Assembly: GCA_022843465.1 (NCBI GenBank)
Contig: JALHNO010000006.1
Coordinates: 155,128 to 219,127, forward strand
Source of the DNA: Pseudomonadota bacterium
GTDB lineage: Bacteria; Pseudomonadota; Gammaproteobacteria; Xanthomonadales; Ahniellaceae
Direction of reading: 5' to 3'
DNA: 64,000 nucleotides
Part shown: positions 46,313-55,387 of the stretch, in pieces
How the letters are laid out: the number at the start of each line of letters is the position of its first letter
Position numbering within the stretch: the first letter of the stretch is position 1
Notes under the pieces: generated by a model
What the model was told of the DNA's origin: nothing
Seen by the model: the letters and a program-made list of their open reading frames with translations, nothing else
Database searches by the model: none
Made by a program: the position numbers and the translations under genes

Positions 46313-47569
46313 ATGAGCAACGCCCTCAGCAAGATCATCGACGGCGGCTACGCCTGGTTCAACGAGCGCGCACCAGGTGCTACCGCCTGGTACAACCGCC
46401 ATGTCGGCCAGTACTACGCCCCCAAGAACTTCAACCTCTGGTACTACTTCGGCTCGCTGGCGATGGTGGTGTTTGCCAATCAGATCCTGACCGGAATCTG
46501 GCTGACGATGCATTACAAACCCGACGCCCTGCAGGCATTCGACTCGGTCGAATACATCATGCGCGATGTCGACTGGGGCTGGCTGATCCGCTACATGCAC
46601 TCGACCGGCGCCTCCTTGTTCTTCGTCGTGGTCTATCTGCATATGTTCCGCGGCATGATGTATGGCTCCTACCGCAAGCCGCGCGAGCTGGTCTGGGTGC
46701 TCGGCTGCGTGATCCTGCTGGTGCTGATGGGCGAGGCCTTCTTCGGCTACGTACTGCCCTGGGGGCAGATGTCGTATTGGGGCGCCCAGGTGATCACTTC
46801 ACTGTTTGGGGCGATTCCATTCATCGGCGAGGGTCTGCTCGAGCTGATCCGTGGCGACTATCTGATCTCGGACGCCACCCTGAATCGCTTCTTTGCCCTG
46901 CATGTGATCGCGCTGCCCCTGGTGCTGGCCGGCCTGATCTACCTGCATCTGATGGCCCTGCATGAAGTCGGCTCGAACAATCCCGACGGCATCGAGATCA
47001 AGAAGAAGAAGGACAGCAACGGCAAGCCGCTCGATGGCATTCCGTTCCACCCGTATTACACGGTCAAGGATCTGTTTGGCACGGCATTCTTCCTGGTCAT
47101 CGCCGCTTTCATCATCTTCTACGCGCCGACGCTCGGTGGCTGGTTCCTTGAGCACGACAATTTTGTCGCCGCCGATGCGATGGTGACGCCGGACCTGATC
47201 AAGCCAGTCTGGTACTTCACGCCCTACTACGCGATGCTGCGCGCGATTCCGGCGATGTTCGGTTCGCAGTTCCCGGGTGTGGCAGTCATGGGTGCCGCGG
47301 TGCTGATCTTCTTCCTGCTGCCCTGGCTGGACCGTAGCCCGGTGCGTTCGATCCGCTACCGCAGCACGTTCGCCAAGGTGATGCTGGCCCTGTTCGTGAT
47401 CTGCTTCGTCTGGCTCGGTTATTGCGGAACCCGTCATGCCACGCCGCTGCTGACGTTCTCGGCGCAGATATGCACCGCGTTCTACTTCGGCTTCTTCATC
47501 TTCATGCCGTGGTGGTCGCGCATAGGCGCGACCAAGCCTGAGCCTGAGCGCGTGACGTTCGATCACTGA
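46313..47569 (+). CDS. petB: Ubiquinol-cytochrome c reductase, cytochrome b subunit
   Basis: 418 aa with eight or nine membrane segments. The heme-binding histidines lie in LIRYMHSTGASLFFVVVYLH and in FFALHVIALPLVLAGLIYLH. The Qo-site motif is present as PEW-equivalent KPVWYFTPYYAMLRAIPAMF (PVWY variant). It is the second subunit of the bc1 complex, between petA and petC. Confidence 0.97.
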   Translation: MSNALSKIIDGGYAWFNERAPGATAWYNRHVGQYYAPKNFNLWYYFGSLAMVVFANQILTGIWLTMHYKPDALQAFDSVEYIMRDVDWGWLIRYMHSTGASLFFVVVYLHMFRGMMYGSYRKPRELVWVLGCVILLVLMGEAFFGYVLPWGQMSYWGAQVITSLFGAIPFIGEGLLELIRGDYLISDATLNRFFALHVIALPLVLAGLIYLHLMALHEVGSNNPDGIEIKKKKDSNGKPLDGIPFHPYYTVKDLFGTAFFLVIAAFIIFYAPTLGGWFLEHDNFVAADAMVTPDLIKPVWYFTPYYAMLRAIPAMFGSQFPGVAVMGAAVLIFFLLPWLDRSPVRSIRYRSTFAKVMLALFVICFVWLGYCGTRHATPLLTFSAQICTAFYFGFFIFMPWWSRIGATKPEPERVTFDH

Positions 47570-47578
47570 GTCCAGACC

Positions 47579-48352
47579 ATGAATAAACTGATCGCGCTAG
47601 TCTTCGCCACGCTCTCCTTTGTCGCCAGCACTCCGGTGCTGGCAGCCTCAGGGGGCGACCATGGGCTGATTCTGCAGTCCGACGCCAACGTCAATGACCG
47701 CGAGTCCTTGCAACGTGGCGCCAAGTACTTCATGAACTATTGCCTGTCCTGCCACTCGCTGAAGTACATGCGTTACTCGCGCATGGCCGAGGACCTCGGG
47801 TTGACCGAGGAAGAGGTGATGGGTTCGCTGAATTTCACCGGCACCAAGTTCGGCGAGACCATGACCGTGGCCATGCAGCAGGCCGATGGCGACAAGTGGT
47901 TCGGCAAGGCGGCGCCGGATCTCTCGCTGACTGCCCGCGTCAAGCATGGCGGCCCGGATTGGATCTACAGCTATCTGAAGTCCTTCTACCTGGATCCGAG
48001 CCGACCGCTGGGTTGGAACAACCTGGTGTTTCCAGGTGCCAGCATGCCGCACGTGCTCTGGGAATTGCAGGGCACCCAGGCCGCCGTCTATGAAAGCCAC
48101 GCTGCGCACGGGCCGGAGGGCACGCCCACCGGGACCCAGGTGTTCTCGCACTTCGAGCCCGTCACTGCCGGCAGTCTGAGCAGCAAGGAGTACGATCAGG
48201 TTGCCCGCGATATCGCTGCTTTCCTTGAGTATGTCGGCGAGCCTGCCGTGCTTCAGCGCAAGAGCATCGGCTGGGTCGTCCTGCTTTTCCTCAGCCTGTT
48301 TGCCTTCGTCGCCTGGCTGCTGAAAACGGAGTACTGGAGCGACGTGCACTGA
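47579..48352 (+). CDS. petC: Ubiquinol-cytochrome c reductase, cytochrome c1 subunit
   Basis: 257 aa. The signal peptide is cleaved after VLA (residue 22-23). The heme c site is C55-L-S-C58-H59. The axial Met region is near FPGASMPHVLWELQG, and a C-terminal membrane anchor is SIGWVVLLFLSLFAFVAWLL. It is the third bc1 subunit, 9 bases after petB. Confidence 0.97.
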   Translation: MNKLIALVFATLSFVASTPVLAASGGDHGLILQSDANVNDRESLQRGAKYFMNYCLSCHSLKYMRYSRMAEDLGLTEEEVMGSLNFTGTKFGETMTVAMQQADGDKWFGKAAPDLSLTARVKHGGPDWIYSYLKSFYLDPSRPLGWNNLVFPGASMPHVLWELQGTQAAVYESHAAHGPEGTPTGTQVFSHFEPVTAGSLSSKEYDQVARDIAAFLEYVGEPAVLQRKSIGWVVLLFLSLFAFVAWLLKTEYWSDVH

Positions 48353-48502
48353 GGGTGGCGACCGGCTGCACGCCGGTCGTCATGCCAGAGCAAGCAGGGC
48401 CCGGTCTGACCGTCTGCTGGGACGCTGATCTGCACAGGGTTGCGCGCAACCTGCCCCATCCAGGCGGAATTCCGCTAGGCTTGGGTCTCGGAGGGCGCCG
48501 TC

Positions 48503-49183
48503 GTGAGCATATCCAGCAATGCGAGTTGGGGTGCAACCAAACGCAAGACGGCGACCTCGGCCGTACGTGCCCGCACCGTGCTTACCCTTTTCTCGGGTCG
48601 CGACGACATCGACAGCCACCGCGTGCGCATGGTGCTCACCGCCAAGGGCGTGGCACATGAACTGGTCGTCGCTGATCCAAACCGCCCCCCTGAAGACCTG
48701 CTGGACCTGAATCCGTATCAGTCGCTGCCTACCCTGGTTGACCGTGACCTCTCTCTCTACGACGTGAATGTGATCATCGAGTACCTGGACGAACGCTATC
48801 CCCATCCGCCCTTGCTGCCGGTAGATCCGCTTGGCCGCGCGCGGGTGCGACTGGGGGTCAAGCGCATCGAGAAAGACTGGCTCAGTCTCGTCGAGATCAT
48901 TCTGACGGGTGCCAAGGCAGCTGCCGAGACCGCGCGCAAGGCACTGCGCGACAGTCTGGTTGCCAGTGTTCCCGTGTTCAAGGCCTCGAAGTTTTTTCTC
49001 AACGCCGACATGTCGATTGCCGATATTGCCTTGGCGCCGTTGATCTGGCGCTTGCCGATGCTGGGTGTGGTGCTGCCGCGCGACGCCCATTGCGTGATCG
49101 AATACGGCGAGCGCATTTTCCGCAATCCAGCCTTTCCCAAGAGCATGACCGACTCCGAACGCCATATGCGTGCTCTGCCATGA
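48503..49183 (+). CDS. sspA: Stringent starvation protein A (GST-fold)
   Basis: 226 aa from a GTG start with GGAGGG 7 bases upstream. The thioredoxin/GST N-domain contains TLFSGRDDIDSHRVRMVLTA and the family segment LDLNPYQSLPTLVDRDLSLY. SspA binds RNA polymerase under starvation. Genes for SspA and SspB directly after petABC are the classic order in many beta- and gammaproteobacteria. The stop overlaps sspB (ATGA). Confidence 0.95.
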   Translation: MSISSNASWGATKRKTATSAVRARTVLTLFSGRDDIDSHRVRMVLTAKGVAHELVVADPNRPPEDLLDLNPYQSLPTLVDRDLSLYDVNVIIEYLDERYPHPPLLPVDPLGRARVRLGVKRIEKDWLSLVEIILTGAKAAAETARKALRDSLVASVPVFKASKFFLNADMSIADIALAPLIWRLPMLGVVLPRDAHCVIEYGERIFRNPAFPKSMTDSERHMRALP

Positions 49184-49587
49184 GCGAAGTCAAGATGAGC
49201 AGCAATCGCCCGTATCTGCTGCGGGCCGTGTACGAATGGATCAGCGACAATGCGTTGACCCCGTACTTGCTGGTCGACGCCCGTCAGGGCGACGTCCGGG
49301 TGCCACAACATGCCATCAAGGATGGCCAGATCGTGCTCAACGTAGCCATGCGGGCCGTCTCCGAACTCGAGCTCGGCAACACCGCAGTGCGTTTCGCTGC
49401 CCGTTTCAATGGCGTCAGCCAGCAGGTCGATGTACCGGTCCATGCTGTGCTGGCGATCTATGCCCAGGAAAATGGCCAGGGCATGATGTTTCCGCCCGAG
49501 GTCAACACCGGTCTGCCCTCGGATCCGGAACCGCCGCAGCCCGACAGGCCGCAACGCAAGGGACCGCAGTTGCGCGTGGTCAAGTAG
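49180..49587 (+). CDS. sspB: ClpXP adaptor SspB
   Basis: 135 aa. It delivers ssrA-tagged peptides to ClpXP. The SspB fold begins RPYLLRAVYEWISDNALTPY and contains the FAARFNGVSQQVDVPVHAVL block. The flexible linker ends in a ClpX-binding module GPQLRVVK, matching the typical RLRVVK ending. The ATG overlaps the sspA stop, so production is coupled. Confidence 0.96.
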   Translation: MSEVKMSSNRPYLLRAVYEWISDNALTPYLLVDARQGDVRVPQHAIKDGQIVLNVAMRAVSELELGNTAVRFAARFNGVSQQVDVPVHAVLAIYAQENGQGMMFPPEVNTGLPSDPEPPQPDRPQRKGPQLRVVK

Positions 49588-49653
49588 CCTGGCCCAGTCC
49601 GGAATGCTCGCCGCCCTGGCGTTTGTCGCACGCCTCACCCGATCTGGAACCAG

Positions 49654-50208
49654 ATGAAGACTCTTCCTGCCATGACGCTGATTCTGCTGCTCGCCATTGT
49701 GGCGGCGGCGGCCGGCATGTTCACTGCCCGACACCTGTACCGGAATGGCGGCGAAGCCGCCGCGCCGGAGTCACTGAATTCAGTCGTCGGCAAGCCGGCA
49801 CCGGGCCTGGTGTTACCGGCCGCGGCTGGCGGCGAGATCAATCTGCAAAGCCTGCGTGGGAAAACCGTCCTTGTCAATTTCTGGGCGACCTGGTGTGGCC
49901 CCTGCATCGAGGAAATGCCCCTGCTCGATCGCTTCGCCGAAAGCCGCAAGGACTCCGGACTGGTGGTGCTGGGTATCGCCGTCGATGATCGCGAAGCCGT
50001 ACAGGAATTTCTGATGGAACATCCGGTTGCCTACCCGATAGGGCTCGGAACCGCCGGTTCGCCGGACGAATCGACCACCTTTGGCAATCGCCGCGGTGTG
50101 CTGCCGTACTCGGTGCTGATTGATGCTTCGGGTGTGATCAGGCGGACCGAGGTGGGCTCGTTCGACGAGGACGAACTGGTGGCGTGGGTCGATGGCGCGC
50201 TCGAGTAA
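49654..50208 (+). CDS. TlpA-like periplasmic thioredoxin-fold protein
   Basis: 184 aa. A hydrophobic N-terminus (residues 6-22) anchors or exports it. The thioredoxin-type site is C81-GP-C84 in NFWATWCGPCIEEMPLLDRF, and cis-Pro is in RGVLPYSVLID. It should reduce disulfides in the periplasm, for example in cytochrome c biogenesis. It lies 66 bases after sspB; no cytochrome maturation genes are next to it. Confidence 0.93.
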   Translation: MKTLPAMTLILLLAIVAAAAGMFTARHLYRNGGEAAAPESLNSVVGKPAPGLVLPAAAGGEINLQSLRGKTVLVNFWATWCGPCIEEMPLLDRFAESRKDSGLVVLGIAVDDREAVQEFLMEHPVAYPIGLGTAGSPDESTTFGNRRGVLPYSVLIDASGVIRRTEVGSFDEDELVAWVDGALE

Positions 50209-50322
50209 CCCAGGTCGTTGATCGGCAATAGCGCCGAACCCGGACAGGGATCTGCCCGATTGCGCCCGCCCGCGCGCCGCTGGCGGGAGTCTTATCGAGT
50301 GCAACCCCGACAGGAGCGCGCA

Positions 50323-51672
50323 ATGGCAGGTATCGGTCTGTTCCAATCGAGCACGGCAAAGTTGCTTGGCATCGGATTTCTCGCCCTGCTCATGGGTATT
50401 CCTCTGGGCATGGTGTCCGGCCTGAGGCACGAGCGCGAGATGCGCCGCAGTGAAGCCGAGTCCACGATTGCCGAAAGCTGGGGCTCGGCGACCCGGGTCG
50501 CCGGACCTGTGCTGGCGGTTCCCCATCTTCGGGTGAAGATCGACAAGGACGTGCGCAGCGAAATCTGGACCTGGTGGTATCTGTTGCCGGAGCAACTGGA
50601 TGTCGACGCCGGCATCGAGGTCAGCGAGCGTCGCAAGGGGATCTTCGCACTACCGGTGTATCTCGCCGAGATCAGCCTGAAGGGTCGCTTTGGCGCCGCG
50701 CGCGCGGCGCTGCCGCAGTCCGAGGGTGAGTATCGGTGGGAGCAGGCGGTGGTCCTGCTGCCGGTACCCGATCCGCGCGGCCTGCGCCGACTCGAAACCC
50801 GGATCGCCGATGACGCGACGATCCGGTTGACGCCTTCGACGCATCGGATCGCCGAAATGACCGCCTTCTCCACGATGGCGCTGAAGCTCGATGCCGAGCA
50901 GCCGCTGGAGTTCGCGTTCTCGCTGAGTCAGGCCGGAACCCGCCACTTGGAGTTCCTGCCGATGGCGCGGACGTACCGGGCCACACTGGATGCCGGCTGG
51001 CCCGATCCGGACTTCTTTGGCGCCAGTCTTCCGATCACGCGACCCGACAGCAAACGTGGTGGCTTTGCCGCGGCCTGGCAGGTGCTGGAGTACAACCGCA
51101 GTTTCCCCAATGTCTGGTCCGGTAGCGGACTGGACGGGGATGCGCTCGACCAGTCCGCTTTTGGTGCACGGCTCTACCAGAGCGCCGATGTCTATCAGCA
51201 GAACGAGCGCAGCACCAAGTACGGCATGCTGTTCATCGCGCTGACCTTTGGCGTCTTCTTTCTGTTCGAAACCCTCAAGCGCCTGCGTGTGCATCCGGTG
51301 CAGTACCTGCTGATCGGTACCGCACTCGCCACCTTCTATCTGCTGCTGCTCGCGGCTTCCGAACACATCAGTTTCGCGTTCGCCTATCTGCTGGGCGCGG
51401 CCGCCCTGGTACTGATCATCGTCGGCTATTGCAGTGCGGTGCTGCGCTCATTCAAGCGTGCGCTCGGGATTGGCGCCTGGCTCGGTCTGCTATACGGCGT
51501 GCTGTATGTGCTGATCACGCGCGAGGATTTTGCGCTGGTGATGGGTGCGTCGATCATTCTGCTGCTGATCTCGCTGACCATGTATCTCACCCGCAGGGTC
51601 GACTGGTACAACATGGCGCCCACTGCCGATGTCGCGCGTTCGGCAGAGATGCCACCTGGGCCCGCCGAGTAG
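50323..51672 (+). CDS. creD: CreD-like inner membrane protein
   Basis: 449 aa from the ATG at 50323, which follows AGGAG; upstream codons to 50218 are not family-like. It has one N-terminal membrane segment (about 9-28), a large periplasmic beta-rich part (about 40-320), and five or six C-terminal segments with GMLFIALTFGVFFLFETLKR, LYGVLYVLITREDFALVMGA and YLTRRVDWYN. CreD responds to the CreBC system in enteric bacteria, but creB and creC are not seen here. Confidence 0.9.
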   Translation: MAGIGLFQSSTAKLLGIGFLALLMGIPLGMVSGLRHEREMRRSEAESTIAESWGSATRVAGPVLAVPHLRVKIDKDVRSEIWTWWYLLPEQLDVDAGIEVSERRKGIFALPVYLAEISLKGRFGAARAALPQSEGEYRWEQAVVLLPVPDPRGLRRLETRIADDATIRLTPSTHRIAEMTAFSTMALKLDAEQPLEFAFSLSQAGTRHLEFLPMARTYRATLDAGWPDPDFFGASLPITRPDSKRGGFAAAWQVLEYNRSFPNVWSGSGLDGDALDQSAFGARLYQSADVYQQNERSTKYGMLFIALTFGVFFLFETLKRLRVHPVQYLLIGTALATFYLLLLAASEHISFAFAYLLGAAALVLIIVGYCSAVLRSFKRALGIGAWLGLLYGVLYVLITREDFALVMGASIILLLISLTMYLTRRVDWYNMAPTADVARSAEMPPGPAE

Positions 51673-51724
51673 ACCGTCGCCACCCGCGCTCACACCCGCT
51701 GCCGCATTGCCCAGGGAAGCTGCC

Positions 51725-52420
51725 ATGAAGAACATACTTGCGCTCGATACCTCCACCGAGGCTTGTTCGGTGGCGCTGCTGAGCAGCGGCGTCTTGCTGG
51801 CACGTCATGAACTTGCGCCGCGGCGTCATGCGCAACTGGTACTGCCCTTTGTCGACGCCCTGCTTGCCGAGGCAGGGATTTCCAAGCGGCAACTGGACGC
51901 AATCGCGGTCGGCCGCGGTCCGGGCGCCTTCACCGGCGTGCGTCTGGCGATCTCGCTGGCGCAGGGCATCGCGTTGGGACTGGATGTGCCGGTTCTGCCG
52001 GTGTCCTCGCTGGCGGCTCTGGCGCAGGAAGTGATCGAGGACTTGCCCGAAGCACGGGTGCTCGCCTGCATCGATGCGCGCATGGGTGAGGTATACGCAG
52101 GTGTCTATCGACGAGGCGCCGATGGTCTGGCGCAACTGCTCGGCGATGAATGCGTCGGCCCGGCGGCGGCGATTCCGCTGCCGGCCGGCAACCACTGGGC
52201 GGTCGCTGGGACCGGCTGGTCCAGTTACTCCGAGATCCTGACTGCGCGCATTGGCGTGCCGGAGTTTGCCGATGGCGCCCGTTACCCGCGCGCCACGATG
52301 ATTGCGCAACTGGCCGCGCCCAGGCTGGATCGCGGTGAAGGTGTCGCCCCTGAGCTGGCACTGCCCACGTATCTGCGCGACAAGGTCGCGCTCACCACCG
52401 CCGAACGCGCGGCGATCTGA
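51725..52420 (+). CDS. tsaB: tRNA threonylcarbamoyladenosine biosynthesis protein TsaB
   Basis: 231 aa. TsaB is the ASKHA-fold scaffold that pairs with TsaD in making t6A37 of ANN-decoding tRNAs. It starts MKNILALDTSTEACSVALLS and has GRGPGAFTGVRLAISLAQGI. The ATG at 51725 is chosen because the upstream frame (from 51629) overlaps creD and lacks family similarity. Confidence 0.96.
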   Translation: MKNILALDTSTEACSVALLSSGVLLARHELAPRRHAQLVLPFVDALLAEAGISKRQLDAIAVGRGPGAFTGVRLAISLAQGIALGLDVPVLPVSSLAALAQEVIEDLPEARVLACIDARMGEVYAGVYRRGADGLAQLLGDECVGPAAAIPLPAGNHWAVAGTGWSSYSEILTARIGVPEFADGARYPRATMIAQLAAPRLDRGEGVAPELALPTYLRDKVALTTAERAAI

Positions 52421-52444
52421 GTCAAGGCGACCTGCACGCTGAAA

Positions 52445-53554
52445 TCATCGCGCTCCGATCGGCACTACGCCCAGCGCGCGGGCGGCGCCGATGTCGATGA
52501 TCTGGTACTCGGGTTTGCTGGCATCGCCAAAGTTGCGAGCGGCCGCCTGATAGGTTGCGTAGCCGCGCCGGGTAGCTTCGGTGAAGCTCTTGAACGACGC
52601 GTTCTCGTCGAGCTTGCCGTTCTTCCCGGGTTGCAGGGAATCCAGGCGTGTGGTTTCCAGATAGGCGCGCTCGCCGCCCGGCGAAAGTTCGAAGGCAAGC
52701 AGCATATGCCCAGGCACCAGGACCAGGGACGGATTCAAATCGATCTTGCGCAGCACCGAGGCGAGCAGCACGCTGCCATCGACACAGTTGGCCTGGTTGT
52801 TCTGCCAGGACTCGTCCAGAAACCGCACATGCTGGGCCAGCACTTCGCCATTGCTGTTGCCGGTCCGCGTGATGGATGAATAGTGGATGCCGCGCCGTTG
52901 CAGTGCATACCAGATGGCAAACACCTGCTTGAGCACCAGTTTGGGGTCACGGCTCTGATAACCATCGAAACGCTTGACCACGCGCAGCGCCAGCGCGTCC
53001 GACAGGATGCTGGTGACGCGCGGATGATCCTCATCGACGTAGGCAGCGAACATCCAGGAGAGATCGGTCGATGACTTCTGATTGCTGATGAAATACGGCG
53101 CGTCGTTGATTGAGCGCATGCGTACCCGCAGGCTGCGCTCTTCGACCGCACCTGTGCCGATGCGGACACTGAAATTGATGGTCTCCGGCAGCGGTTGCCG
53201 CAGCGAGCGCAGGCGATCGAAATCCCAGGCCAGGGTGGGGAAGATCGAGTAGCGCTTGCCCGCCGTCGGCAGTTCGGCCTCGATGTAGGATGGGCGCAGC
53301 CAGCCGGGAAGTTCGACACCGATGCGCACCTTCTGGCCATCGCGCTCGGCGCGCATGCGCACTCCGATCAGGCCATTGCTGTCGCCGATGACCCGGGTGT
53401 TGCGGCTCGGGCTGTCAGGCAGATTGGCTGTGGCCAGCACCAGGGCAGGAAATATCTGGTCGCGCGGACTCAGGATCGGCGTCCATTCGGCCGCGACAAC
53501 GCATTGGAAAACCGGCGCCAGGCACAGAAACCCCGCCAACAAGTATTTGTGCAC
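52445..53554 (-). CDS. Secreted transglutaminase-like cysteine-active protein
   Basis: 369 aa from a GTG at 53554 preceded by GGGGG; it then starts with a signal peptide (KYLLAGFLCLAPVFQCVVAA). Residues 25-170 are beta-rich. The C-terminal half has a transglutaminase-type core with C257 in QANCVDGSVLLASVLRKI and H283 in PGHMLLAFEL; an obvious Asp partner is not clear. The longer open frame up to 53758 runs antisense through tRNA-Gly and is not part of the gene. The function is unknown; peptidoglycan or protein cross-link turnover is possible. Confidence 0.8.
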   Translation of the reverse strand: MHKYLLAGFLCLAPVFQCVVAAEWTPILSPRDQIFPALVLATANLPDSPSRNTRVIGDSNGLIGVRMRAERDGQKVRIGVELPGWLRPSYIEAELPTAGKRYSIFPTLAWDFDRLRSLRQPLPETINFSVRIGTGAVEERSLRVRMRSINDAPYFISNQKSSTDLSWMFAAYVDEDHPRVTSILSDALALRVVKRFDGYQSRDPKLVLKQVFAIWYALQRRGIHYSSITRTGNSNGEVLAQHVRFLDESWQNNQANCVDGSVLLASVLRKIDLNPSLVLVPGHMLLAFELSPGGERAYLETTRLDSLQPGKNGKLDENASFKSFTEATRRGYATYQAAARNFGDASKPEYQIIDIGAARALGVVPIGAR

Positions 53555-53643
53555 AGATGACGCCCCCGGAACGATCGCAGGATCGATTCTGACCGTAGAC
53601 ACGGATAAGGCCAAGCCACCCGGACATTCCGGTTCAGCCCGGA

Positions 53644-53673
53644 TTGCATAGCAGTCGCAGGCGCGGCAATAAT
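53644..53673 (+). promoter_or_regulatory. Predicted promoter of tRNA-Gly
   Basis: TTGCAT (53644-53649) and AATAAT (53668-53673) are separated by 18 bases, and the tRNA begins 11 bases after the -10. The discriminator region is G+C-rich, as is usual for stable RNA genes. Confidence 0.6.
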
Positions 53674-53683
53674 CCGGTCCTGC

Positions 53684-53757
53684 GCGGGTGTAGTTCAATG
53701 GTAGAACTGTAGCTTCCCAAGCTACTAGCGTGGGTTCGATTCCCATCACCCGCTCCA
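53684..53757 (+). tRNA. tRNA-Gly (CCC)
   Basis: 74 bases including an encoded CCA. The acceptor stem is GCGGGTG/CACCCGC. The anticodon stem GTAGC/GCTAC encloses TTCCCAA, giving anticodon CCC. The T arm is intact (GTGGG-TTCGATT-CCCAT type). It is followed 16 bases later by the rimB-like gene. Confidence 0.97.
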
Positions 53758-53772
53758 CTTTCGAGAACCCCC

Positions 53773-54240
53773 ATGAGCGCCGAGGTGTCCACTGCTGGCC
53801 GACGTATCCTCGGTTGGCGCGAATGGCTGGCGCTTCCGGAACTCGGCATCCCAGCGATCAAGGCCAAGCTGGACAGTGGCGCGCGCAGTTCGGCCCTGCA
53901 TGTCGAAGTGCTGGAGGAGTTCCAGCGCAATGGTGTCGACTGGGTGCGCTTCAAGCTTGATCCCGTCAGCCGTTCGCGCAAGCGCGCACGCTGGATCGAG
54001 GCGCCCTTGTCAGACCGGCGTGAAGTGACCGACTCCGGTGGCGGCGTCAGCCTGCGGCCCTTCATCCGTACCGACGTGGTGATTGGCGGCGAGCGCCTGT
54101 CCATTGAAATCAACCTGACCAATCGCCGTGCCATGCTGTTTCCCATGTTGCTCGGCCGAACCGCGATGAGCGGCCGTCTCTGCATCGACCCTGCGCTGAG
54201 CTATGTGCTCGGCGAGCCCCAATCAGGCACCACCGGATGA
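53773..54240 (+). CDS. RimK-associated retropepsin-like protease (ATP-dependent zinc protease, RimB type)
   Basis: 155 aa. The block [20 protein letters not shown] has the DSGA active-site triad of retropepsin-like aspartic proteases, the COG4067 family long called ATP-dependent zinc protease. In other gammaproteobacteria RimB trims the glutamate tails that RimK adds to S6. The gene overlaps rimK (ATGA), which supports the link. A C-terminal [17 protein letters not shown] block is typical. Confidence 0.9.
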   Translation: MSAEVSTAGRRILGWREWLALPELGIPAIKAKLDSGARSSALHVEVLEEFQRNGVDWVRFKLDPVSRSRKRARWIEAPLSDRREVTDSGGGVSLRPFIRTDVVIGGERLSIEINLTNRRAMLFPMLLGRTAMSGRLCIDPALSYVLGEPQSGTTG

Positions 54241-55136
54241 AAATCGCGATACTTTCGCGCAACTCGAAACTCTACTCCACCAAGCGTCTGGTGCAGGCAG
54301 CGCGTGAGCGCGGCCACAGCGTGCGGGTGCTCGATCCGCTGCGCTGCTACATGCGCATCGAGCCGGGCGAGTTCACCATGCACTACAAGGGCAAGGCCCT
54401 GCCGAAATTCGATGCGGTGATTCCGCGCATCGGTGCCTCAATCACCCGCTACGGCACAGCGGTGGTGCGTCAGTTCGAAATGATGCGCGTGTTCACGCCC
54501 AATCGTGCCGAGCCGATCATGCGCGCCCGCGACAAATTGCATGGCCTGCAGTTGCTGGCGCAGCAGGGGCTGGGGCTGCCGGTGACCGTGTTTGGCGACA
54601 ACCCGGATGACACCACCGACTTGTTGTCGATGCTCGGCAAGCCGCCACATGTCATCAAGCTGGTCGAGGGCTCGCAGGGACAGGGTGTGGTGCTGGCGGA
54701 GACTGCCGCGAGTTCGCAGAGTGTGGTCGAGGCCTTTCGCGGGCTCTATGCGAATTTCGTCGTGCAGGAGTTCATCCGCGAAGCCAAAGGCGCCGATATC
54801 CGCTGTCTGGTGGTCGGCGGCAAGGTGGTCGCGTCCATGCGCAGGCAGGCCAAGCCCGGCGAGTTCCGTTCGAATCTGCATCGCGGCGGTCGCGCCGAAC
54901 CGGTGCCGCTCAGTCACGCCGAGAAGGAGCTGGCGCGGCAGGCCGCAGCGGTAATGGGGCTGGGCGTCGCCGGCGTCGACCTGTTGCGATCGCGCCGGGG
55001 CCCGCTGGTGCTGGAGGTCAACTCCTCGCCGGGGCTCGAAGGTATCGAGTCGGCTACCGGTGTCGACGTCGCCGGAGAGATAATTGCCTATCTGGAGCGA
55101 CGCGAGCGGCGACACCGGGCCCGCAAGCCCGGCTGA
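54237..55136 (+). CDS. rimK: Ribosomal protein S6-glutamate ligase RimK
   Basis: 299 aa ATP-grasp enzyme that adds glutamate residues to the C-terminus of S6. It starts [20 protein letters not shown]. The ATP-grasp part has [40 protein letters not shown] and the metal-binding [20 protein letters not shown]. It is coupled to the RimB-like gene just upstream. Confidence 0.96.
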   Translation: MKIAILSRNSKLYSTKRLVQAARERGHSVRVLDPLRCYMRIEPGEFTMHYKGKALPKFDAVIPRIGASITRYGTAVVRQFEMMRVFTPNRAEPIMRARDKLHGLQLLAQQGLGLPVTVFGDNPDDTTDLLSMLGKPPHVIKLVEGSQGQGVVLAETAASSQSVVEAFRGLYANFVVQEFIREAKGADIRCLVVGGKVVASMRRQAKPGEFRSNLHRGGRAEPVPLSHAEKELARQAAAVMGLGVAGVDLLRSRRGPLVLEVNSSPGLEGIESATGVDVAGEIIAYLERRERRHRARKPG

Positions 55137-55171
55137 ACCCCAGTGATACCGCTACTGCCCCGGCTGCGGGC

Positions 55172-55205
55172 TTTAACTGGCTCTTAACCCGCGTCCCCGT
55201 AGAGT
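55172..55205 (+). promoter_or_regulatory. OmpR-family (PmrA-like) box overlapping a weak promoter
   Basis: A direct repeat TTTAAC-N5-CTTAAC (55172-55188) has an 11-bp repeat distance, one helical turn, as bound by OmpR/PhoB-family regulators. It resembles the PmrA box YTTAAK-N5-YTTAAK apart from the last base of each half. TAGAGT (55200-55205) follows 11 bases later, so the box would cover the -35 position as an activator site. The response regulator gene lies 183 bases downstream. Confidence 0.5.
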
Positions 55206-55211
55206 CGCTGC

Positions 55212-55313
55212 ACCTTGTTCTTGCCGGGTTTCCGCAAGGAACGTCCGGCGGATTATGGTAATCGGGGCATGTTTAGGCCCAAGGTCGGGACGCCCGCCTT
55301 GGGCCTTTCTTTT
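55212..55313 (+). ncRNA. Candidate small RNA or terminated leader upstream of the response regulator
   Basis: From the predicted start near 55212 to the terminator at 55313 the transcript would be about 100 bases. It contains a 5' hairpin GTTCTTGC/GCAAGGAAC (55217-55242, one bulged G), an open linker of about 32 bases, and the terminator. There is no convincing reading frame. It may be an independent small RNA or an attenuated leader of the two-component operon. Confidence 0.4.
55275..55313 (+). terminator. Intrinsic terminator between rimK and the response regulator
   Basis: A 10-bp stem AGGCCCAAGG/CCTTGGGCCT with an inner CGGG/CCCG helix is followed by TTTCTTTT. It lies 138 bases after the rimK stop and about 75 bases before the response regulator gene. 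Confidence 0.85.
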
Positions 55314-55387
55314 GCCTGCGGCCGGGGCGCATCATCGTGGGCAGGCCCGCCACAGCTGCTTCAATCCGCGAATGGAGTCGCTAAGCT

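Noticed and set aside
53555..53758. Extension of the secreted transglutaminase-like gene to 53758
   Set aside because: The extra codons are the reverse complement of tRNA-Gly, a well-known artefact; a signal peptide starts at the GTG at 53554.
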